From contig NC_056550.1 in assembly GCF_910596095.1 (NCBI RefSeq), positions 21,758,001 to 21,822,000 of the forward strand: 64,000 nucleotides of DNA. The letters run 5' to 3'. Of the stretch, positions 11,462 through 26,200 are shown in pieces. Source of the DNA: Thunnus maccoyii. Lineage: Eukaryota > Chordata > Actinopteri > Scombriformes > Scombridae. The stretch's first letter is position 1. Each line of letters starts with the position of its first letter. The notes below the pieces were generated by a model that was not told where the DNA came from, made no database searches, and saw nothing but the letters and a program-made list of their open reading frames with translations. The translations under genes were made by a program, and so were the position numbers.

Positions 11462-14400
11462 TGGTAAGATACCTGCAGACAGAGACACAGAGATGAAGGG
11501 AAAGAGAAGGAAACCAGCACGTGGGGTGGAGGTGGGACAACGGGCGGGTGAGCGAGGGAGGTCAGGGAGACAACAGTTACAAAAAACAAAGGAGAGAGAG
11601 TGTTTTATTACTTTGTTCTCATTCCCCCTCTCCTGCTCTTTCAGCTGGACACCCTCTTGCTCAGGGTGGCTTTGGCTTTTTTGGCCCTATGAGAGCAGCT
11701 GCTCAATTGCTCTGTGTCATTGGCAGACTGCAAGAAAGTAAGGAAGACACTTGAAGATGGCAGTGCCTGCAAGACATACAGTACCACCATACACGCACAC
11801 ACACATACACTGACATACTATACATGCACATATGCTCTAATGAATAAACATGTCTCAACACACACCCACACGCTCCCAACACTGAAACCAAGACGCAGCA
11901 GGAAGGAAAACACTGTGTGGTATAAATATTGATGTTAACTTGCTCACAATAACCAGGTGAACTACTCTCTGTGTTTGAGGGCAGGATATTGCGCTCCGCT
12001 TCAGTACATATAGAAGCTACGATGATGATGGGCAGAGACTATGAGGGGGGATATGAGGGGCAGACAGAAAGAGAGACGTGATCAGCTTGAGAGGTGCTAT
12101 GGACCTTTCTTCTCTGGGCCCGTCGGGACCGTAGGCTCAGGGATAGGATCAAAGACACTGCAGTCCTTCCCTGTGTAGTCCCTGTCACAGATACACTTCA
12201 CCTCATTACTGCAGGTCTACAAGAGAGACAGATGACACCCAGTGAAATACTCGCTAGGAGAAAGAAGCTAGCAGAAAGAGGTGTTAAAAAAAACATGTTA
12301 CAGTAAGTATAGATTTGGAGATTTGCAGGTCAAAAGACATAAAACTGGGCTGAATTTGATGGAAACGTGACATTTTAGACATCTAAGGTACATATAACTA
12401 CTGGCAGGATTTTAATGGCTATATTTCGATGTGAAGCACGTAACTTAGACGTCTAAAAAACATACACTTACCAGTTTTAACTTAGCAGTATAAAAAACTT
12501 ATACCTGCAAATCACCAAATCAATGTTTACTGGAAAGTTGAAAGCTCAGGATTTTTTTTACCCCGTGGTCGGAACAGATGCGCCCAAAGTTGGATCCCGC
12601 ACAGATGCTGAGATTGAAGGAGGCCACAGGGAGGCAGCGTCGCTCCAAACACATCATATTGGGACCACAGGGAGTGCCATCCTCCACATAGCCCAGGTCT
12701 GAGCCATCCTCCAGCAGAGCATGGCCGCCTCTGAGCGAAGCGTCCAAAACATGTCAGACAGGTGGGAGAGGAGGAGTAGAATTAGACACGACATTAATAC
12801 TCTGTTAGTTGCTGCAGATCCGATGGATGCGTCCCACTCACCGGCAGTCCAGGTACTTGTTCTGGTGGTAGAGGGTGAAGCTGGTCACCTCACCCTGCAG
12901 GTCTCCAAACTTTGGCTTCATGGTTATGTTGGCGCAGAACAGGAAGCCGCATAAAACATCCCTAAACAGGAAAAAGTGAATGGCAGAGAACAATACACAT
13001 AAAACTTGGGTTGTTCACGCTATTCCACTTCTTTTGGTTTTCAAAAGGAGGGGTCCAGTTATAAAAAAGTATTTCATGCTCCCAATACTCACAAATACAT
13101 TATATGAAGGAATATGTCACTTGAATGGAGCAGTACAGATCTTTTGTGTGTTTTTAACGAGTTCTGGTTGACAATTATATTTTTTAAGCTTTGGCTACAC
13201 AGACACACAGTACTTAATAGTAGAACAAATACATTTTTGTTTTGGTCTTTTAATAATATTTGTTAAAAATGATAAAGTAAAGCCAGTCTCATATTTACAA
13301 AAAATGGATTTGAGACATTAGTACTACAAAAAAAAGCACAATAGAGTGAATATGCGCTTATTCCTCTACAAGAACATCAGTAAGGATCAGGAATCAGGAT
13401 GGTGTGACTCACGGCTTGTTGCACTGCAACCAGCCCTGACCCTCAGGACCCGGACCACAGTTGCCTTTCTCTGTCCCCTCAGCGTTCAGCTTCTCATAAC
13501 AAAACCTGTCCGCTGAATCTGGGAGGGCAAAAAAAAAATGTAGTGTCACAAAAAAAGCAGGGAGAATAGAATCAGGAGAATACGATATGCCTGTAAATCA
13601 TACTGTCCAGGTGCAAGGGGACGGTTGTGCTGTGAATGTGTTTAATACTTACTATAACCCCAGAGTCCCTTGCACTGCCCATCACGAGTCCTGCATCGTC
13701 CACCGTAACATCGACCCTGAGTACTATCACATATGTAGCCATCCAGCTTGTGGACATTATGAGGGCACTGCAAAAGAGGAAAATTACACAATATACTTGA
13801 TACTCTTGTTAATGTCATCTTGTAGTTTTTTTTTCTAGTGTTATATACAGTTAAAGCTACCTGGCTGGAGTCTCCGGTGCAGGTCTCTGGGATATCACAG
13901 TCGTTCACAGCCTCTCGACACACCACGCCTCTCCGCTCATACTGGACACAGCATCAAAAGGCATCAGGTAAATGCTGGACAAGTTTTACCAGTTATCAGA
14001 AAGAAGATTTCTGATGCATGTTAGAGCTTCATACATGCTGTATGGAAATGTAGATTTAAGTAAAACAACACTTTTCTTGTTCTTGTTTCTGCCCTGGTTT
14101 AAAGGATTAGACTCTCTGCATTCCCTTTAACCATATAAGTTATTTTTAATTTCTGCCAGCTTGATGGTCAACACTGGAAAAGCTGAATGCTAAATGTGTT
14201 GTTGGTACAAAAAAAATCTCTTATATAGCAGAAATTAATGTTAATAGGTCAAAGGTCGACTCACCTTGCAGCCAGTGCAGCAGAGTCCATTACTGCACAT
14301 GGCGTCATGGGTAAGTGTGCACTTTTTGCAGCAGGCGCCTCCACTACGGGCGCACTCCTGCAGCCACAGACACATAAACAAGCCTTCAGCTCTGTTCCAG

Positions 14401-17221
14401 CAAACACTGCATCCTCCAGCGCTCATATAGAGACAGATCCTGGCAGTGCAACCGATCTGTAGCAGTTAGAAATCTGAACTTCCTGCACAGAGATGATGTA
14501 AAAATGGGTACTCACCACCTGGGATCCACAATCACACTCTTCCCCTGGCTCCACAAAGCCATTCCCACACTCTGGAGGGTCCAATAGCTGAGAGACACAG
14601 AGAGGCAAATATACTGTATGAGCACATATATAAGTAAGACAGATGGAGGAGAGATGAAATGTGTCGGTACTATAGGAGCTTGTTGGCTGGAATTAAAGAG
14701 GGCACTACTTAAAGGAAGAAAACATAAAATATACTACAGTCCAGCCAGTAAATACATGTCCTGATGGAAATGACACTGTACAGGCAATTAATTAATTTAT
14801 AAATAATTATTCTCAGAGGCAGCTCCTCTTCACATCCTACGTGCCCACATGGCCCTCACCTTGTTGGGCTTGTTGAAGAGGCAGCTCCCGCCCCCTTGGA
14901 GCAAGAACTGGATGTACTCGTCAACACTGCAGCGAGAAAACTTTCTGGGCAGATAGTATCTATGTCCGCAAACACACACACACACACACAGATATACAAA
15001 AATTGAGACCAGGACGTGATAAAAAGACAAAACAAACAAATCAGCAAAATGCTTTTCTGGCAGTAAAGAATGCCAGATCCACTGTGGGTGTCTGTGCCAT
15101 CACTTTGCAATCTGACAGAAATGTAACCATCTGTAATAAGATATTACTCAAATGAATAGCTGAAATCTGTATTGTTCCATCTGGTATAGAAAGCCAAATC
15201 CAAATCATTCATGTAGTAAATACTTTTAATTTGCCATTTGTGATTCTTTCTTGGTGGTCGGCACACTAATCACTGGCTTGGCTCATTGAGAACAGAACAA
15301 AAGTCAAAGCATCAGTCTGTTACAGGTGTTTAATTGTCTAATTGAGTGAACAAATCGAAGCTGAGAGAGACCGTGACAAGAAAACAGTCCCGCTCTCTGC
15401 TGTTAAATCATGTCAACAAACAGAAAAGTGAGGTGTTTCACTGTTGTGTTTTTATTTCATTGTTGACTTCAGTGTGCTGCGACGTGGATCTTATCTTTAC
15501 CCCGTGTCTTCCATGATGCAGCCCAGCCAGGTGTCTGGGCACCTGCAGTCTCCTGAAGGAAGAGAAGCGCAAATGAGAGGGCGATAAAATACACGGTGAT
15601 CAGCATTGTGACATGCCTGAGAAACAGATTTCTGATCAACAAAGAAGAAAAAGATTGAAGATGCCACTCCTGGCTGGTCATACTTTTCCTACACATTAGT
15701 GACAGAGGTACTGGGCCTATAGCATGTGCACTGAGCTCTTGTCCTGGCATTGAATAATGGACCTAATGGTTCTTTGACATTAATCACCAACCCCATTGTT
15801 CAGTGGCAGCGATTCTTGAACCACCATCACCCCCTCCATCTTGGACGCAAGTGACTAATCACCTAATGGAGAAGTCTAATTACAGAAGAGACCTTTTGGA
15901 CAGGGACACCAACACCCAAAGCTCCCCCCCTTAGCACACACACACCCTCCTATCAATCCCCTCCATCTGTAGCGTCCTCTACCTCGACCCTACCAACATC
16001 GATCTTCCTGCTGTCTTTTACCTGCAGAGTTGCGTGCGTTGTTCCACCTCATCCCAATGTTCTGGCCAAGGCTCTGGCACAAAGTGATGGCCATTGCACC
16101 TACATTCCCATACTGAAAAAAATATACACACAGTTTATATCCACACATGAGAGCTTTATTGTGAGACATTAATATAAAATCATTTAGTTAGGGTTTATTT
16201 TACAATTCTGTTGCACCAATACTGTAAACCTTGTCTTAAACTTAACAAGTTTTTCTTTAAATCTTGGTTTAGTTCACTCAAAACAAAGATTAAAATCTGT
16301 CGTGTTGCTCCAGACTTTTAAAAATGTTATCTCTGATGTCAAATTTAAAGTGACACGTGAGACTAAACTAATATAATAGAAACTAATATTCAACTTTGGT
16401 TCCAGGGTTTATTTTAAATTGTGATGAGATGAAACTGAAATCTGGTGAAACTACCTTCAGCTAAACTCTGATTAATCCTTAACTAAGTTTAAATGAATCT
16501 CATATTGGTGTAACGTCAGATTTAACCGTTCCAGATCTTCCTCACCTCATTGATACCTCCACCCCTCGTTAGAGAGCACACTCCTCCTGTATAGGCCGTC
16601 CCGCTGCGGCTACTCTGAAACGTACGTCCTCTGGGGTGCACAGGAAACATACCATAATTTACAAATAAAACCTGAATTATAGTTACGTCCAAACATCAAT
16701 CAAAACTTAACTCTTTGAAAATTAGATTTTTTTTGTCGGTCCTCTTACGAGAAAAGATGGACGACGTCACTCTGCTCTTTGATGTTGTCCTTTCTGTACT
16801 TCATGAAGTTCTGCAGTGTTATCAATGGATCTTCCACTACTGGCATCATATTTTTAGAGGTCCAGGTCTCCATGGCAACCAACACGATTCGTGTGTTCAG
16901 CTGCTCCTTGTAGATCTGGGGACCAAAAATGCCAATCAAATCCACTGCTTTGCTGGTGTGACACCCTATGTGTCTAGAACTGTGCACTATCATGGATAAA
17001 TGATTTCTATATGTGAAAGGAAGCATACATGCATGTCTTGACAGGTGGTGGTGTGTGTATTCAGAGTTTAAGAGAAGGAGGATTATAATCCAAGAAATAA
17101 AGCTCATACCGCATCGGCCATGTTGACCACCGCTTTGGCAAAGTTCTTGGTTTGGCTGCCAGTGCGACGCAGCTGTACCATCTGTGAAGAGACAAAGATA
17201 CACAGATGGTGTAAGAGATGA

Positions 17222-17258
<37 letters not shown>

Positions 17259-20200
17259 TACAGACTCATACATGTACACGTAATGTCCGTACTTTAAAAA
17301 ATCTTCATTGTCATAAGATATATGTTTAAATGGATGTTTCACTGATTTTGTGAAATCATTAAATCATGTCTCTTTCCTCTAATGTTGGACAAAGCTAACC
17401 TTAATGAGAGTGAGTATCCATCACCATATGTAAGAGTCATTTAGGCACATATTGGTATTTGTTAAATTGTTTATGTTGTAATCACACACTATATATGTTT
17501 TTATGCACCTAAAAGTTCTGATCGAAACAAGCTTGTGAGTGTATATAACGTGTATATGAGTGTATATCATATAGCGGGTGAATACAGTGATGTTGGCAAT
17601 GGACCACGCTGAATGTAACTTCAAATATATTTATATTCAACATTTGAATACATTTGTTTTTCACAAGAAAATTGGATTTAATTCAGTGGAACACACTAAA
17701 TATCCTAGTAACATGGAACATGGTAAAACGGCCATCATACCATACTCTGTTGTAGCTGTTCACCTGTTGTACTGGTGTAAAGAGACAGCTGATACCTAAA
17801 CCTCTTCAGTACTGAGAGAATAAATATTACTGGAAAACACTCGGCTGACTGTTCAGGGAATTAGAACCATAAAAGGGGTCATATTATGAAAAACTCACTT
17901 TTTCAGTGCTTGTGTGTATATATTTGGGTCTCTGATGTGCCTACTAACACACAAACTGTGAAAGACAACCCAGTCACTTTGTTTTGGGCTGGCTTGCTCT
18001 GTACTCTTGTGATTAAACAAGCCATTCAGATTTGATGCCCCTTCTTATGTCACTTGGAACTTCATTGAAATTGTACCACCCCTCATCTATGCCTCTATCT
18101 GAGTCTCCACCCACTAAATTTCCTGAGGTCCACCATGTTTTTCTTGCAAGCCCTGGCTGGGACTGGCTAAACTAAGCTAAGCTAAGCTAAGGGTGAAAAA
18201 TATGCGTGTATCGCCGGGGAGCAGAGCTGGAGAGTCCTGTGTTGCTGCTGTTGCTGCCTCATCTTCTGGGGGGATAAACACCCGATTCTGCTCTGATCTG
18301 GAGCAGTTTACCAGCCGGAGGAGTTAACCTAGCCGGCGCTAAGCTAACACCGGAGTTACACACCACCTCAGCTGCTGTCATCAATAATAAACATCTTAAA
18401 TGCCGGTGAGTTTATATAATTTTAAAGTTACAGAGTATGTAGATATCTATGTGTATAAACAATAATGTCACTGCTGTATTTATGCCTTTAGACGTTATTT
18501 TGAGTGAGCAATGTTAGCATGGCCCTGATCGATCTGAGCTCCATTCAGAAGAGAAGCATTTTAAAAGTTGTTTCTTTGTCGTCTTGCCGACAGACCTGAC
18601 AAAGCATGAATTCAGGCTTTTTACAAATCGGCATCATGATGTAGTCATTTAAGCATCCTTTTGATCTGTTTATTGCAATTAAATTACAGCAAAATCAGGC
18701 TGAGCTTCAGTGAGGGCTGTTTAGACAGGATGAGAGGGCTGCTATGGTGCTTGATCCTTGTGGTATTTTGACCAAAGCATGTCAGACACATTTTACAGAC
18801 CCCAGGGAACTGATAACTTTTGGAAAAGGGGTATAATATATTAAGGAACTTTCTAAATCAGTCAGTGTTTATTCAATCAGAACAGCCTTGTGTTTTGCAG
18901 CAGCTACTTTCATTCCTTTTTGTGGGTATGATTCATATTTTACCATACAAGGTGTTTAATCTACCTTCAGGGGGAGTAAAGATGTTTTTTTTCACTTGGT
19001 ATGTAGGAACCGTGATATTTATTGCAAATGTCTTTTGGTCTGGTTAATCATTTGAAGGACACTTGAGTAAAGGATCCTCATCTATAATTTTTTAATAATT
19101 CTCTAACTTTTGCTTCATCTTCATCTATATTTTGTCAGTGCTCAATTAGGACAGTTTCCATTGACATATCAATATCTGTACAACATCCAAACCTCTGCAG
19201 TTGTAAAAGTCTAGTTTACTTCTGCCACAACATGTTCTGATGCCAGGAGATGTTTGCACATTATGAAATTAGCAGCCTCTGCCAGCTTTGAAGCCTCAAT
19301 CAAATTGAATTAGTGTAGCGCCTCACCGCAGATTGTTATCAGCACCAACATGGAGATATTCATTGTTTTACCTGCCAAAACCATTGTTGTCATGTGTCTA
19401 CATTTGTCAGACATGCAAAAACGTGATAAGCAGGCACCAGGTAAATAAATGCATTCCCAAAGATGATCGCTGCACATTGTACATCCAAATAATTATCAGA
19501 ATAATGATAATTTTACTGACCATGTCATTGTCGTTGACCACCATCAGCTCAATGTATTTGGTCTCAGTCTGGACGGAGGGCCTGCGAACATAACGCTTGG
19601 ATCGCCTCAGCCCCCCAGACACCTGCTGCTCCCTCATTTGGTCTGGTCTGTCGTCATCACCATCACCTCCTCTGCTATCCCACTCACTGTCCTCTTTACA
19701 GTCTGGACACACAGAGAAGCAGAGCTGCAGGCACTTAGAGTAATATTAAGTACCGTGAGGTGCAGCGGAACAAATTACTATCTCAAGTTCAGACAAAACA
19801 TTACAGTTCCCGACGAAAAAATGTCTGAATGAACTTTATTACTTTTGTTTTGTCTGAACTGTCCTCTAAGCTGCTCACTATCTGGGTCAAAGTATTCTTA
19901 ATTTATTTTATTCCATTGAGAAAAACAAGCTATTCCAATATTTGAGAGTAAGAGAGAATGCATTTTCAGGTTTTTGAGTTTTATTGGAAAATAATATAAG
20001 TAGTTCCAATGGAATAATAGGTAATATTTATATTGGTCTTATTTATCTAACTGAAGGCAAGGTGATTATATTTAAATGCAATAAAGATAAGATAAGAAAA
20101 GGCAATATTATACTCATGTGATAAGTGTCAAATGTGCTATAAATGTGCTTCTGTACCTGGGCAGTGGGGGGAAAGTCTGATATCAGGCATCCTGCGGATT

Positions 20201-23200
20201 AAGTGAGCGCCATTATCCTACAACAGAATAAAGCCAGATGAGATCAGACACATCAGAACCTAAAGACAAACAAAATCAGCATCCAGAATCTTAACCTGCT
20301 GCTTAAGGACAACTACTATCCCCAGACTATTTACCTGATTGCTCCCATTGTGAACTGGTTCAATCCCATAAGAGAAGAAGCCATCAGAGAACATGCCGCT
20401 AAGAAAACAAACAACAAGAGAAGGATGGTGAGATGTAGAACAGCAAGGGTCAGAAAAGTAAAAAAAAAACACAGGCCTCTAATAAATAAAGGTTTATTTT
20501 CGGGCTCACCACAGGCCGTGGCAGGTGGAGAGAGCTGCCCAGGACTCTGGTAAACCTCTTAACCTTCCCTGGTAGTAGCAGTGCTCCCCTCCCTGTGGAC
20601 ACAATGAAACAACCACTACTGACATGCTTCGGCTTTACAGGCACACTTTCATACTTCATTGGTTATCGTGATAGATTAGCTCTGGAAAAACCTCTCACAA
20701 CCCCAGCATCTCCCTCTTCCCCGCTATGGCGTTTATGGCACAGTTTGTGACCTACTTGTGCCCTGTGCTCTGCTGCACTCTCCTCCACTGACAATAGAGG
20801 TGGAAGCAGACCCTGCACAAGGATCTCGTCAATAAATCAACACCCACATGGTTAGATCTGAGAATTTAACATGGGATACCTGCACACTAGGCCGGATCTT
20901 TCTCACGTAGTGACTGAAAGACACAATTCTTCTCTTTCCTGTCCTTTAAAAACATTGACTACCACAACACAGCTCTATCTTTCGTCTCCAGCTAACACTC
21001 CCTCAAAAGTGGGCGCGCTGCTTCACAAGGTCACAGCGGTGAAGATGAACCACCGGGAAAGGTGAGGAAAGTGAGAAACACTGGTTCACCTGGATCAAAT
21101 TGAATTCAGCAGGGTGTCGCCGCCTCGCCACAACAGCTCAGGCAAAAGACGCCTCGGTGCTTTTCAAATGGAAATGAAAGCGTTTTTTGACTACAGAGAG
21201 CGGTCTGGTGACGCTCTGCCCTGGATGCATCACGCTTGCTGTGTCCAGCAGCAGCAGCAGCATCATAGGCATCACGTGAGGCCTCCGTCCAGCTGAGCGA
21301 CAATCTGGCCTGACTACAGGTCTCCATCCCCAACCCTGCGAGCTTCCTCTCCCTCCCGCCACTCTGGGCACAAACCAATTGTCTATGAACTCACATGCAC
21401 CCCCAACATGACTCCTCGCGATGCCAAAGCTAATCTTGCCTTTGTATTAACTGGCATTTTACTCCCATTTTCCCTCCTCCTCCTCCTCCTCCTCCTCCTC
21501 CTCCTCTCTCGCTAGCTCTGCTCTTCCCTCCCTCTCGGTCTTCTTTCATTCTCTTTTCTGCCAAGAACTTAATGACACTGCTGAGCTAACTTGTTGCTAT
21601 GGAAACAGGCTTGTGATTGGTCAGGAGGACTGAGGGAGAGTTTGGAACGACTGTGGGTGGGGACGCGGAGTGCTGGCTGGGTGGGTGGGTGCTTGGGTTG
21701 GAAGGGGGGGGTAGTGAGTGCCACATTTATACAAAAAAAAAAAAAAATTTAGCCATCCCTCCTGGCTAGCAGAATGCAGTGACATTCCTCTGGTCTGTCT
21801 GACAAGCACGCATCACATAAGATGTCAAGGCTTTCATCCATTTCCCGTTATCTCTAGACGATTCTCTCTCCGAGCTTGTGGTTTTTACACCACAGGCACC
21901 CGCTGCCTTTTTCTTCTCGGCTGTCTGAGAAAGGCCACAGCGGCGGAGAGGCGAGCACACACGCCGCTGACAGGCAAAGCCATGTATGTACAGAACTGTA
22001 ACATGCACAGGCGTAACGGTTACATGGCAGCCTACTTTTGAGGCAGAGAGCTCACAACACACTTTCCAAAAATAGATAAAACAGAAGGATTACATCAAAC
22101 TGTAGAAAACATGAAAACGTTAAAAAAAATCATCCTTTAAAGATAAAAGCAAACAAAAAGCATGTCTTTTGTTTCTAAACTGAGATTTTAATCCAACACA
22201 TCTGCATTAGATGACCTTAAAATATAAACGCGACATTGTTATATAATGAGCTCCAGATAATGTAAGGCATTTAAAGTCGCAACAATTAGTCAGGTTCAAT
22301 AATCGATTCATCGTTTCAGTCATTTTTCAAGCCACAATGTCAAAAATTCACTGGTTCCAGGTTCTCAAATGTGAGACTTTGATGCTTCTTGACTTTACAT
22401 GATGGTTAAATGAATCTCTTTGGGTTTTAGACTGTATGTAGACAAAACAAGACATTTGGAGACTGGGAAACTGGGATGGACATTTATCACAGTTTTCTGA
22501 TGTTTAAAACTAAATGACTAATCCAGAAAATGATAAACAGATTAATATATACTGAAAATAATCATAAGTTGCAGCCCTAAAGGCATTACATGTGACAAAC
22601 AAAACTTTAAATGAACTCTATGACTCAGTTGCCAAATTGCCAAAGAACTGCTTATGCTGCACCGCCACTCTGGTCATCTCATTAATATTCTGCCTTCTGC
22701 AAGCCAAAAGATAAGTTCACTCATGACGTTCAATATTTCCTTACTAAAATCCCATTAGTACACATCCACATCCCACGCAAAAAACAGCCTTACCACAGAC
22801 TGTGAGGGTCTGCCGTCCTGGTTAAAGTGCCGTTCCACATATTCTGAAGACAGGAGGTGACTGCAAAAAGAAGGAGAGATGCTATGAATATTTCTAACAG
22901 CATTATCTTCATCATCCTAGAATCCAAATTTGCTCTACTCCCAAAATATATGTCACAAAGAATATATCAGCATGCTGTGAATGTGATGCACGGGATTACC
23001 ATGAATCAAAATTGTTAATAAAATCAGTGCAATCTCATAAACATCAAGCAGTGTGTGTCTGCCGTGTGCCACATTGGTATTCCCCATCTTGTCATGTAAC
23101 GTAATTGAGAGCGCTAAGTGCATTTGCTTAAGTGCAGGGAAATGCTCATGTGAACAGATCTGATGATTCTGGATAGTGACGGTGATACTAACTGGTTTAA

Positions 23201-26200
23201 CTCCAGGTCCAGAGTGAACGTGAGTCCAAAAGCTTCCACTTGGAAACAGCTCTGAGCCAAGTGGACGGGCTGCAGAAAAAAAAAAGCGACAGAGACAGAT
23301 TCAGCTGTTGATAAATCAAAGTGTAACAAAACAATTCTGCTTAAGTGTGCCACTCCGCAGAAGCCACAAGGGGATTTTTGAAAAAGTCCCATGAATAATT
23401 CAACACAATCAATAATGTGTACGCTCTAAAAGCATCTCGACAGATGAAATATTATGATTGATAAAGTTGTCATTGATCAACGCTGGCTGGCCGCATTCAG
23501 GCGGGCATGACTGCGGAGAGCTATTGCTGTTTAAGAGCGGAGCTGGAGTTTTGTGATGGAGATGGATAGAGAGGGGCTTGACAGAAGGAGGGGAGGAGGA
23601 GGAGGAAGGGGAGGAGGAGGAGGAGGAGGAGAAAACTTTACTTCTGGTATCGTCTATATTCAGCCGTGCTGTGCCGATGTCCCCAATGGACGGCTGCCAG
23701 AGCCAGGGAGGTGAGGAGACAGCAGGGCCAGGAGAGAGAGAGAGAGAGAGAGACAAATGTACTGCAGACTAAACAGTGTGTCTCTTCAGCCGCCCCGACT
23801 GTGCCAGCATGGCTTTGATCTCAGTCTGGAGGAACCAGGCTGCAGTGAATCACTGGGCTTTTACAATAAAATGCATCACTATCCAGGACTTATTCCCTCC
23901 AGTGAGTACGGACAAGCGATTTCTTACTACTGTCTTGGAAAGGCTGAAGCATTGTGACCATCAGCGCTCCATCTCTGTACAGTAACATCGTCCCTCTGCT
24001 TTACGTTTGTGTTCTGATCGTTATGTCTCACTGTTCTTATGGTCCATTTAGAAGCTGTTCTTTCAATTATATCTTTCTCAGCGGATGGAGTTGTAGATGT
24101 TCAAAATCCAACTCTTCTGAGCACTTTAAGGACTTCTCGTCTATTGTGGCTCAACAGCTGAGATTGAAAGTTAATTCTTCAGAAAACAATCTCATCACAA
24201 AGTCCTTTTAGTCACTGGCTGTGGGGCTTTTGATCATATGACATCATTCATCTCCTCTTTGACAGATCAAACCAGCGTCTGTACAGATCTTTTTAAGCCA
24301 CAATGGATATTTTAATGCAATTTACTGATTATTCAGTATAAAATCAATATACATTGTCACAAAATGACAGTAATACCAGAAATTGCAGTTGAAGTCTTTA
24401 ATATTAAATACTGATATATTTATGTGAGAGCTGGTCTTAGAGGAGGTGCTTCTCTACTGTATCTTATATAACTCACATAACATGCTAAATTTAGGTCATT
24501 AATTAATCAGTAATATCAATATCAGATGCAGCATTTATGCCTGAAATTTTAAAGTAATTGTAATCCGATCTGTGCTGAAAAAATGCAAAAAAACAAACAA
24601 TCATCTGTGCATAAGTGAACCCAACAGGTAGAATGAAATGATTAAATCAGTAAGACAAATAATGCTGCCTCATCTATTTTCAACACAGCGTGATGTGACA
24701 GAAAAGAAAAAAAAAAACTCAGCTTCTAAATTTATCGCATCCCTCATTCTGAGCTTCTTAAATATTTTAAAAAAACAAAACGCAGCAGGCGTGTGCAGAC
24801 GAGCACAGCAGCCGAAACGGGGACTTCAGAAACCTTGTCTACTTAAACAGTGTCATAATTTGTATCTCGTGAATGCATTTTATGTTGTTTTAGTATCATT
24901 CTTGTTTAAAGACTTCTTCTCCGGGGACAACGACGTTCATCTTAACTGTAGCCTTCAAACACGTGACTCTGCTGTGTGTAAGGAGCCCAATGTACTCTCT
25001 CATTAACAGTTATATGAACTACATCATATCAGTGTGACAGAAAGAGACACAGAGGAACAGGGATGGGGGGGGGGAGTGCTCAAGAAGACTCTTGGACCAT
25101 GCAGCACTTCTCACACAGGCCTATTTCATAATTAATGGGGACATACTTCAACACACCACTGAATAATGAAGAAGTCGGGGGCCTCAGCACGGCAGCAGGA
25201 TGATCGGACGTGACGACTGAATATTTCAGGAGAGGCTAAGCTTTGTCATGCGGCGATGAGGGCCAGTATATACACTCATGCAAACATTTAAGCAGCTCTT
25301 TTTGATAAAACTCTTCCTGCTCTGCATACAAAGCAGGTCAGAAGGTTTTGGTTTCAGAAGGTGTTGCCAGATGTTACAGCTGGAGAACCAGAGTTAAGGT
25401 ACGGGGACGCTTGTCTGTCTTGGTTTTAATCCTGCTGCTGTTACTTCGCTGTGGACGTTCGAAGGGATATTCAGTGACTAACTGGGTCAAAATCATGAGA
25501 AGCAAAGACTGCTGCAAGACACCACCCTGCACTGTCATCCCTGTGTAGCAGAAGCCGCATGAGCAGCAGAGAGCTAAAGGCTGCACTGTTTTACAGAAAC
25601 AGGAAAAATGAGGTTCCCATCAGAAGAACGAGATGTCTGTCTTGGTGCTGTCACACCCGTATATGTCCATACACACTTGCTACAAAGCCACAAATACTGA
25701 ATCTTTTTAGGAAGGATGACTAGACTTGAGATTCTCAAAGGTTTTGAATTTATTTTCAACATATTAGGCTGCAAGAAGAGAAAAGAGATCTACCTGTAGG
25801 TGAGGACATAATGACTCCTCTGATCACAAGAACCATTCTCACACATTGTCCAACTGGGATACGTTGTTTTTAATCAAATCATAGTGAGATTAATCTATTC
25901 CTCATTTTGCTGGGAGACCCCTAAACTCCCATCAAGGACCCCTGAGTATCCCTGAGCCCCACTTAAAGACCAATGAGCTGAGAATTCACAGCATCTTCTC
26001 ACTTCAGTGTGAAAATAAACAGGATTGTGGATATGAGAGGGAAGTAGGAGAAAAGGAGCCAACTTACCGAGGTCTCCCCGGTAACGTTCTTCACCCTGGT
26101 ATCCAAGAAGTCATGAGCCATTTCCTCCTCCGACCGGATCTGCTGCACCAGCCGCTTTGGATAGGTGACCTCGGTTGCGGTGTCCCTGTTGTCTGGCCGC

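Larger units (their letters stand above)
20593..22793 (-). other. adam11 intron 4, with microsatellite and MITE
   Basis: A 2.2 kb intron. It contains a CCT/TCC microsatellite at about 21474-21507, a GC-richer patch around 21000-22020 without recognisable exons, and a MITE copy at 22278-22580. Several open frames here are chance frames with no domain resemblance. Confidence 0.5.

Noticed and set aside
11062..11496. 144-aa plus-strand ORF with poly-Glu and Arg-Glu repeats
   Set aside because: Created by GGA and GA microsatellites opposite the adam11 exon; low-complexity artefact.
12842..20592. ADAM22 or ADAM23 as identity of the minus-strand ADAM
   Set aside because: [40 protein letters not shown] and the short tail region agree with ADAM11; total length about 769 aa also fits.
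25348..25548. Plus-strand frame with hydrophobic leader and a CC...C tail (KDCCKTPPC) resembling a small secreted peptide
   Set aside because: The frame has no ATG before the hydrophobic part (an in-frame TAA lies upstream at 25306), no matching spliced start was found, and it lies in an adam11 intron. No family resemblance.
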